From: Bilabrum cf. latius | Lineage: Eukaryota > Bigyra: Bicosoecida > Bigyra > Bicosoecida | Assembly (NCBI GenBank): GCA_965178125.1 | Contig: OZ237772.1 | Coordinates: 372,001 to 436,000, forward strand | DNA: 64,000 nucleotides | Direction of reading: 5' to 3' | Shown here: in pieces, positions 58,401 to 64,000 of the stretch | Layout: each line of letters begins with the position of its first letter | How positions within the stretch are numbered: position 1 is the stretch's first letter | Made by a program: the position numbers and the translations under genes | The notes under the pieces: generated by a model | Databases searched by the model: none | What the model saw: the letters and a program-made list of their open reading frames with translations, nothing else | What the model was told of the DNA's origin: nothing

Positions 58401-60378
58401 ACGTCCCAACCGCGACACCTAGCCGGAGCAGGAGGAGGCGGCGCTGATGGACATGGCCGCGAGGGTGCAGCGGGGACTGGAGCTTGCCGTGGAGGAGGCG
58501 GTTGACAGGTAGGGCGGGGCCGCTCGCCTGCTGATGGGGGAGGAGGGGAGGGCGGTGAGGGTGCTGCTGGCGGGGATGGGCGGCGGATCAGACAGAGGGG
58601 AGGAGGAGAAGGTGAAGGTGGTGGGTATGGTGCAGCTGCTAGTGGGAGATATACAGAGGACAGCAGTGCGGCTGCGAGCGTTAGCGGCTCGTTGCGGCGC
58701 TGGCACATCTGAAAGCTCTGGCAAGGGACGTGCCAGGGAACAAGCCGGACCCAGCTGGGGAACAGCTCTCGGTGATATGGCAGCGGTCATGATGGGGCTG
58801 TGCAGAGACGTGTAGCCCGCGTGTGGAGGTGCCAGTGGGGCTGGCGGGCCTTGGTCTGGGACGCAGGGCGGTGGCAAGGCTGGAGGAGATCCGCCTGTAG
58901 AGTCGCTGCATGGCGCTGCAGGGGCTGCTCGTCGTGCCGTGTGGGCGATGCGGCTCCTTGCCGGTGTGACGAGTGCAGCGGGACCGGGCCCTAGTGCCGT
59001 TGTCAAGAGCAGCGATGAAGGCTGGCAGGAGCAGCTGGAGGCATAGAAGAAACCGCCGGGTCCAACTACCCTCACCCTCACCCTCACGTGCGAGCGAGTG
59101 TCCCGGTTAGCCGTTCGCGCCCTTGCGTCCATGTGCTGCCTGTGTCAGGCGGCGCTGAGTATTGCTCCGATCGACGGTGAGGCATCATCGCACGGGCTGC
59201 TGGATGGGTGGGCTGAGATGCTGCAGGCCGGCGCGGCTGCCTGTGGAGTGCATTCCATTGCAGCGCAGGTTGTGTCCCCTGATGACGTGGCGGGTTTGGT
59301 GGGCGTGTCATGTATTGCCACGGGTGCATCGCTGATGCTCGCGGGAGTGGGCGATCAGGAGGTGCCGGGCCTTCAAGTTGGTAGTGCCAGCTCCGGTGCT
59401 GCTGCCTCTGGAGTTGCGATTGCGGGGAGCAGCAGCAGTGGAGCAGCACCCCACCGTAACGGCAGCAGCAGCAGCAGTCAGCACCTCATGGCTCGATGCA
59501 TGGGAGTCGCAGCGGAGAGTCTGGGCGACCGCATCCGCAGTGCACTGCAGGCCAGCGTGACGGGAGGGGCTGCAGCGGGCAAGAGGCCCGGCAAGGGACT
59601 CGGAGCCAGATATGTCCGCCGAGAGCTCGTGCTGTGCGCGGAGCAGTGGAGCGGTCTGGCTCGTGGAGCTGCCGCCGCGCTCGCATGGCTGGGTGATGGT
59701 GAGGATGTGCATGGTGAGGATGTGGATGGTCAGGAGGACGAGGGTGAGGGAGAGGGAGAGGGAGAGGGTGAGGGGGGTGCGGGAGGTAGTAGCAGCGGTG
59801 GGAAGGTGGGCGCAATGACCGGCGATGGTGACCTAGGGAACACAAGATCGGATCAAAGAATTCCCGGGGTGCTTCAGCTGCGTCGGGCGGGTCTGCTTTC
59901 TTTGACCGGGGACTTGGCGGGGGCTTCGCTTGCTGTGGATGCGTGGCTGGTGGCTGCGGCGGGTGCAGCGCATGAAGGTGCAGTTGATATGGACTGGAGC
60001 TCGGGCATGGACTTGTGGTTGCATGTGCGAGGGATCGGGGAGAGGCTGGTGGCTGCGGCGGTGTGGGCAGGGGGGGGGCGTGTCGGCCGGGTACGTGAGG
60101 CGCTGGATCAAGGGGGCGGAGGCAGGGGTGCATCTGTTGGTGAGCTGATCGATGGGCTGATGTGCCCTAGACTGCGGGTGGTGGCGGCAGAGTCGGCTGC
60201 TGACTTGTTCCAGTGCCGGGCCTCGAGTGATTCCAGTGGTGCGGTGGCTGGTGGAGTTGCTGCCGGTGGTGGTGCGGGCGGCGGGGTGGGCGGGGGCACT
60301 GAGTTGACACAGCCTGTGGCAAATGCGCTGCTTCTTGCTGCGGCTGCTGAGGGCTCCGTCACCGCGGGAGACGGGTGA
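54193..60378 (+). CDS. Very large low-complexity protein, about 2032 residues, unrecognised
   Basis: Exon 1 (54193-54648) and exon 2 (54736-60378) are joined by an 87-base phase 0 intron with a GTAAGC donor and a TCGCAG acceptor; the stop is TGA. The first 150 residues look like a soluble helical domain (SFERACTVSESLRSPDALL) containing TAG codons at 54235, 54247 and about 54436. The remainder alternates Ala/Leu-rich helical blocks (ASLREAALLQGISDAP; LQLRRAGLLSLTGDLAGASL) with long Gly/Ser/Glu/Asp linkers, a nuclear-signal-like SKRRRVGG (about 57049), KKKMKISQ, and acidic runs (58100-58150). More than a dozen in-frame TAGs and no TAA or TGA in 5.6 kb support one coding frame. Alternating helical blocks could be an armadillo/HEAT-like scaffold, but I see no repeat signature and assign no function. 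Cryptic in-frame introns are possible. Confidence 0.68.
55455..55485 (+). repeat. Trinucleotide (CAG/AGC) run in coding sequence
   Basis: About ten units, read in frame as poly-Ser (AGC) in the large unknown protein. This is the same triplet type as the polyGln codons elsewhere but used in a different frame. Confidence 0.9.
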
Positions 60379-60392
60379 GGTCTCGCGGTCGA

Positions 60393-60393
<1 letters not shown>

Positions 60394-60428
<35 letters not shown>
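60394..60428 (+). repeat. Trinucleotide (CTG)11 run after the stop codon
   Basis: Eleven CTG units start 16 bases after the TGA of the large unknown gene, in its 3' untranslated region or the following spacer. Confidence 0.92.
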
Positions 60429-60429
<1 letters not shown>

Positions 60430-60575
60430 ATAATTCCGGATAGAAATTTGTCTCTGCTGTTGCGGTGCTCCACGGCCTGCATTGGTGGAAAAATTAAGTG
60501 GTGGTATTATAACTGTCGAATTTAACGGGTATGTTTGATTAACTGGCTAAGTGACCAGAGCGAAGTAGTCGCAGC

Positions 60576-61431
60576 ATGGCTGCAGCATCCAGATCAAGTG
60601 GAACTGTTTTGACAACGGATCAAGTGGAAGCAGTGAGTGGCCTCCCTTCTGTCAAGTTGGCACATTCACCCGAGAAATATTCAATGTGGCATGTCCGTTT
60701 GCTTCGATTAGCCCTTACTTTGATGTCTAGTGGAAATAATCTTGCAACTAAAGATTCTTGATCGGCGCCGAACCACACTCGAGAGACAACGCTGTTACAG
60801 TTTGGCGACGTCTCTCCAAGCCCAACCTTCACAGGCAGCTGAGCGCGCACTCACAGGATTAGCAAAGGGGGGCGAACTGAGGTCCGCGCTGGCCTCGACG
60901 CCGTTCCGATCAGAGGAGCTTGAGGCGCTGGTGGACGACCTGGGCGCGCCTTCCTGCCGCCGCATCATGGTGCTATCATTTGTGCGCTTCTACGGACCCA
61001 CAGCGCTTTCCAAGGCATTCGTCGCGGCAGATGCGGATGGCAATGGAGCGCTGGACGAGGACGAAATCGGCAGCACGCTCGTCGCAGTGATGCGCGAGTC
61101 CGTGGGCGCGCTGAGGAGCGTGCTCCTCACGGCACCGGCGGAATTTGCAGCTCTGTGCGAGGAGGTGGGCCGCGAGACGGAGGACCCTGCGCCCGCGGCT
61201 TTGCAGAACCTGGGCTTCCTGCAGAGGGTGGGGGGTGACCTTCCTGACTTCACCAGGATCAGCCTGCCTGTGCCTCCAAGAAGCGTCACGAGCGCGTTTC
61301 TGAGCGTGTTTGACGCGGATAGCAACAATACGGTCGATGCAGAAGAGTTCGCATGCATGGCATGCGCTTTTTTCTACGCTGCCTTTGCTGTAGCAGTAGA
61401 TGCCGCGCTGGAGAGGTGCGTAGCCTCCTGA
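60576..61431 (+). CDS. EF-hand calcium-binding protein, two exons
   Basis: Exon 1, 60576-60632 (19 codons, ending DQVEA before a GTGAGT donor), and exon 2, 60754-61431, form a 244-residue protein with TGA; the 121-base intron is phase 0 and ends in AAAG. The join gives a smooth helix (QVEAILDRRRTTLERQR). Two EF-hand loops are visible: DADGNGALDEDE, with all canonical ligands (61030-61065), and DADSNNTVDAEE near 61313-61348, which keeps D, D, N and the final E. About 80 residues of Ala/Leu-rich helix lie between them. It probably senses Ca2+ in the cytosol; partner unknown. There is no in-frame TAG, so the model does not depend on the code change. The exon 1 join is the least certain part. Confidence 0.77.
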
Positions 61432-62221
61432 CTTAAACTCCCGCATGAATTTCGATACAACAACGTCCTTGGTGACTGTATGAGCACTCGTACTCTAGGT
61501 GTCTGAGCAATCAATAGGCTCGTCAAGATAGAATCGTGCAACAATAAGCTCCAAAATTTGATCGTATCGTAATAAACTCTGGTAGCACAATGTTGATTTT
61601 ATTTTTGAAATCTAATTTGAAGAAAATGACATCCGATGGGGGGCTTCTCGGAGGCACCAACTCTGCCAACGGTTAGAAAAAAATTGAGGTTCTGGAACGT
61701 TCCCTTCGTTTCGTTATCGATCATCCTGCGAGACAATTAATTAAATATACCGTGGGGTTACTGAGAAAATGTGGTTTAATTCTAGCTCAAGCAAGTGTTG
61801 GCCCTCCAGATACAACACCAAAACACGTGAGAACGTGTATGTTACCGCCGCCAAATGATTTTTGTATGCATGTTATAAGTGTTGGCTGTAGTTGGTAATT
61901 TTATACGTGGATGCGTCTAGCAAATGGCCGAGCAGAGTGCGGATCCAGCCTGTGAAGCCGTTCTCGGGCCATTGTGCTCGGCAGATCGTAACCGCAAAGA
62001 CCAATATGATCAAATACATCAAATTGGTTTGTCTGGGGTGCAGTGGTAGTGCTTGCAGGTACTTTGGGCAATGGACCTTTGTTTGAAGTTTCGTGCGACC
62101 TCGATTTGCCCAGTGTGGACGGAATTTGAATTGGTCCTAGTCGCTCCACTTCGACCATTTAATGTATACCCTTCTCAATTTGTTGATCGATTTCGGCTTG
62201 CACAATTGCGCAGCTGCAAAT
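61432..62221. other. AT-rich intergenic region, nothing recognised
   Basis: About 790 bases, clearly AT-richer than the genes, with poly-A/T stretches near 61600-61760. No open frame with coding character and no structured RNA seen. It should contain the 3' end of the EF-hand gene and the promoter of the next gene. Confidence 0.5.
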
Positions 62222-62537
62222 ATGTCTGGAGCTGCTGCTGGAGGCGCTGGTGATTCTGCACCCAAGGCTGGTGACAAGGCTGATGCCGCGAGCACTTACC
62301 CCGCCCCCAAGCTTGGCGAGGGAGGTGATAAGATCATGAGCGAGCGAATGGCGGAGGTCCACGCGGTGAGAAATAGAATATTGCGTGGCTCCTCCGAAGC
62401 AGAGGAACGTGGCAATGCCTTCGGCAGAGTATCTCCTCGCTGAAATTGAAGCATCGTGGTACATTATTTGAGATTTGTTTAATGTTTTCTTCCGTGCCCT
62501 GCAGGATCTGTTCAAGAGAATCGTTAGGTTCTTGTGA
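62222..62537 (+). CDS. Short two-exon protein, 58 residues, unknown
   Basis: ATG 62222 begins an Ala/Gly-rich stretch of 48 codons ending SERMAEVHA at a GTGAGA donor (62366); after a 139-base intron the acceptor TGCCCTGCAG leads to DLFKRIVRFL and TGA at 62535-62537. Phases match (0/0). The composition of the first 30 residues suggests a flexible or targeting N-terminus, and the last 20 residues a short amphipathic or hydrophobic helix. It could be a small organellar-complex subunit or the first part of a longer gene if the last exon is misread. No family recognised. Confidence 0.5.
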
Positions 62538-62780
62538 TGTGGCCATTGCCTGAAGTCGATACATCTGTGATTCTGCAATTCTGCTTCAAATCCAGTTCAT
62601 GCAAACGAATTCGTCGGGCATGAGTTTTCCTACTATCGGAAATGAAACGCATAGGCCAGTGGGAATGACCAGCACTGGTGCTACTCGATAAACTGCAGCA
62701 CATTCTCGCGAAATATACTCCACGAGCAGCGTATCAAAGTGTCCACATGCGAAAATGTAAGAATTATCATCATGAGCATG

Positions 62781-63877
62781 TCACTCAGGTTCCCCTGAGC
62801 CTCCGGCTCGCTCCTCTTCCTCGTGGGCCGGCACGCCCTCTTGGTCTAGATCTGCCCCACTCCTGGAAGTCCCTGCCAGCCTGAGTGCCCTGCTTGCAGC
62901 TTCCAGTCGCTGCTGCCTGCGATGCATTGCAGCGGCAGCAGAAGGGGACATCGCATCTCCTCCATCCTCATCCCCGTCCCCTTGTCGCTATGCACTGCCT
63001 CCGAGTCTGTCCCCACTGGCAGTAGTACCGCCCCTCCCCTCTCCGCTGTGGATTCGCCTTGCGGGGCCTTCGAACCCCCCCTGTACCGCCCGCCCCGCGG
63101 TACCCGCAGAGGCGCCGCTATCGCCCAATTGAGCCTCGTGCAGTAGTCTAGCGCGCTCCGCGGCTGCCTGTTCCTCCACTGAGAGGGAGCCGTCCCCCGC
63201 GCCTCCCTGGCGAAATCCTCGAAAGTGGGAATCTATGTCAGATGCCTTGAGCGCCCCGATCATGTTGCGCCGCTGCTCGTCCGTCAGCTTTGAGTCGGCT
63301 TGATTTTCGGAATAGTCTAGCGTCATGAAAATAAACACGATGATTCCGACTAGCACAAGAGGAATTCGGAACATGCCTCCATAGTATGGGCCCAACAGCC
63401 ACCACGCAGCCCCGAATGCCCCAAGTACCAACGCGTTCTGCGAGTCAAAACAAGAAAAGGCAAGCTTTGAGTTCTAGCTGAGTGGCAAGCGTCTGTCCCT
63501 TTACCTCTGCGCAGTTGCACTTCGTACTGTGTTTCAGTTGAACAGGCACAGCTCACCAGCACGTTTATCCTGTTCCACAGAAAAGATTGTATAGCCTTCC
63601 AGTGCTGACCAAGATCGGACCACGCTCTGGACAGCTTCCTTTGCTTCTTCGCTTGCTTCTTGGCGGCTCTCGCAGATGCAACCGCTTCAATGCGTTCTTG
63701 CACCAGTGCCTACCTTTGCTCCTGCTCGCTTGGAGCATGCTATACGTTTCCCTCGATTTCAGCCTATCTTTTGGCAGCTTTCTCTTGCTACCTTCTTTTT
63801 CTAAGCTAAGCTAGCTCGCGCTTCAAGTTGCTATCTTTGTTCCGGACCGGCACGCCGTTCACGATTCTGGGAAACAT
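62781..63877 (-). CDS. Coiled-coil protein with two membrane helices, two exons, five TAG codons in its first 60 residues
   Basis: Exon 1 (63877-63557, 107 codons) and exon 2 (63437-62781) join across a 119-base phase 0 intron; the stop is TGA at 62781-62783; 325 residues. It starts MFPRIVNGVPVRNKDSNLKR and continues as a strongly charged Gln-rich coiled coil in which residues 24, 30, 38, 46 and 56 are TAG codons. After LGQHWKAIQSFLWNRINVL come two hydrophobic segments (GAFGAAWWLLGPYYGG and FRIPLVLVGIIVFIFMTL) and then a soluble part (TDEQRRNMIGALKASDIDSHFRGFRQGG). A further TAG at 62988 lies in a Gly/Asp/Gln tail. The compact coiled coil plus hairpin resembles small ER or mitochondrial membrane proteins; I do not recognise the family. 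A TTTGGTGCAG just before the ATG could be a 5' untranslated splice acceptor. Confidence 0.78.
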
Positions 63878-64000
63878 CTGCACCAAACAAGTCACAGCCC
63901 AGAAGTACAATCGCGTACTATATCGTATACTTGCTTAGCTTGCTGAAAATGAGCCTGACAACCATATTGTCAGGGCTTGGTTCTATCCGGATCCCCTTGC

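Noticed and set aside
1-64000. In-frame TAGs as pseudogene mutations or sequencing errors
   Set aside because: Only TAG is enriched; TAA, TGA and frameshifts are not found inside the modelled frames, and domains stay intact on both sides. Decay or error would produce all three stops and frameshifts.
1-64000. TAG read as leucine or tyrosine
   Set aside because: One paralogous pair (142 versus TTG in copy C) would fit Leu, but the OPLAH position, the CAG/TAG exchange at 4222, the polyGln neighbours and the Gln-rich coiled coil all favour Gln. A minority possibility until tested genome-wide.
1-64000. A suppressor tRNA-Gln with CUA anticodon in the window
   Set aside because: No sequence with both A-box and B-box character was seen on either strand; it must lie elsewhere.

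Overview
This window reads as nuclear DNA of a GC-rich, gene-dense eukaryotic microbe (protist or alga). Coding regions are GC-rich and intergenic gaps AT-richer, GT-AG introns of about 60 to 400 bases can be placed from the sequence, and the gene products are eukaryotic families (fused 5-oxoprolinase, choline transporter-like protein, GLT1D1-type glycosyltransferase, SETD3-type methyltransferase, DnaJ-TPR protein, cyclic-nucleotide-gated-type cation channel, EF-hand protein). I cannot place the lineage from this window alone.

The dominant signal is a genetic-code change. TAG is not a stop here. Every gene I can model is interrupted by in-frame TAG codons, often many, and each of the 16 gene ends I assign is TGA (14) or TAA (2). 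Where a TAG falls in a conserved or compositionally clear position it reads best as glutamine: in 5-oxoprolinase, in the glycosyltransferase, inside polyglutamine runs of the channel, in a Gln-rich coiled coil with five TAGs in 33 codons, and in paralogues of the tandem array where TAG in one copy is CAG in two others. Intron phases add up to whole codons in every multi-exon model only when TAG is kept as sense.

Layout. 1-19175 (+): tandem array of four copies (the first cut by the window edge) of a large, unrecognised membrane protein family with a signal peptide, a Cys-rich ectodomain, a central transmembrane cluster, a disordered region and a C-terminal transmembrane pair. The copies are mosaics of near-identical and strongly diverged blocks, and about 4.2 kb spanning the 3' end of one gene and the 5' half of the next is duplicated at 11950-16196. 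19847-25020 (+): 5-oxoprolinase. 25961-26236 (+): DUF2256 zinc protein. 26593-30708 (-): tandem-SET protein. 30935-33613 (+): TPR/J-domain protein. 33823-36021 (-): GLT1D1-like glycosyltransferase. 36256-40531 (+): CTL-family transporter. 40733-41536 (-): small Gly/Arg-rich protein. 41734-54046 (+): giant ion channel, 3933 codons before the stop. 54193-60378 (+): unrecognised protein of about 2032 residues. 60576-61431 (+): EF-hand protein. 62222-62537 (+): short two-exon protein. 62781-63877 (-): coiled-coil/two-TM protein.

Apart from the tandem array the genes look functionally unrelated: a housekeeping-type neighbourhood with alternating strands, convergent 3' ends and three short divergent promoters of about 200-230 bases. 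Two short words, GGGAACA and GTGACGAG, recur through the window on both strands and in different reading frames. No tRNA, rRNA, CRISPR array or prokaryotic operon signal was found.
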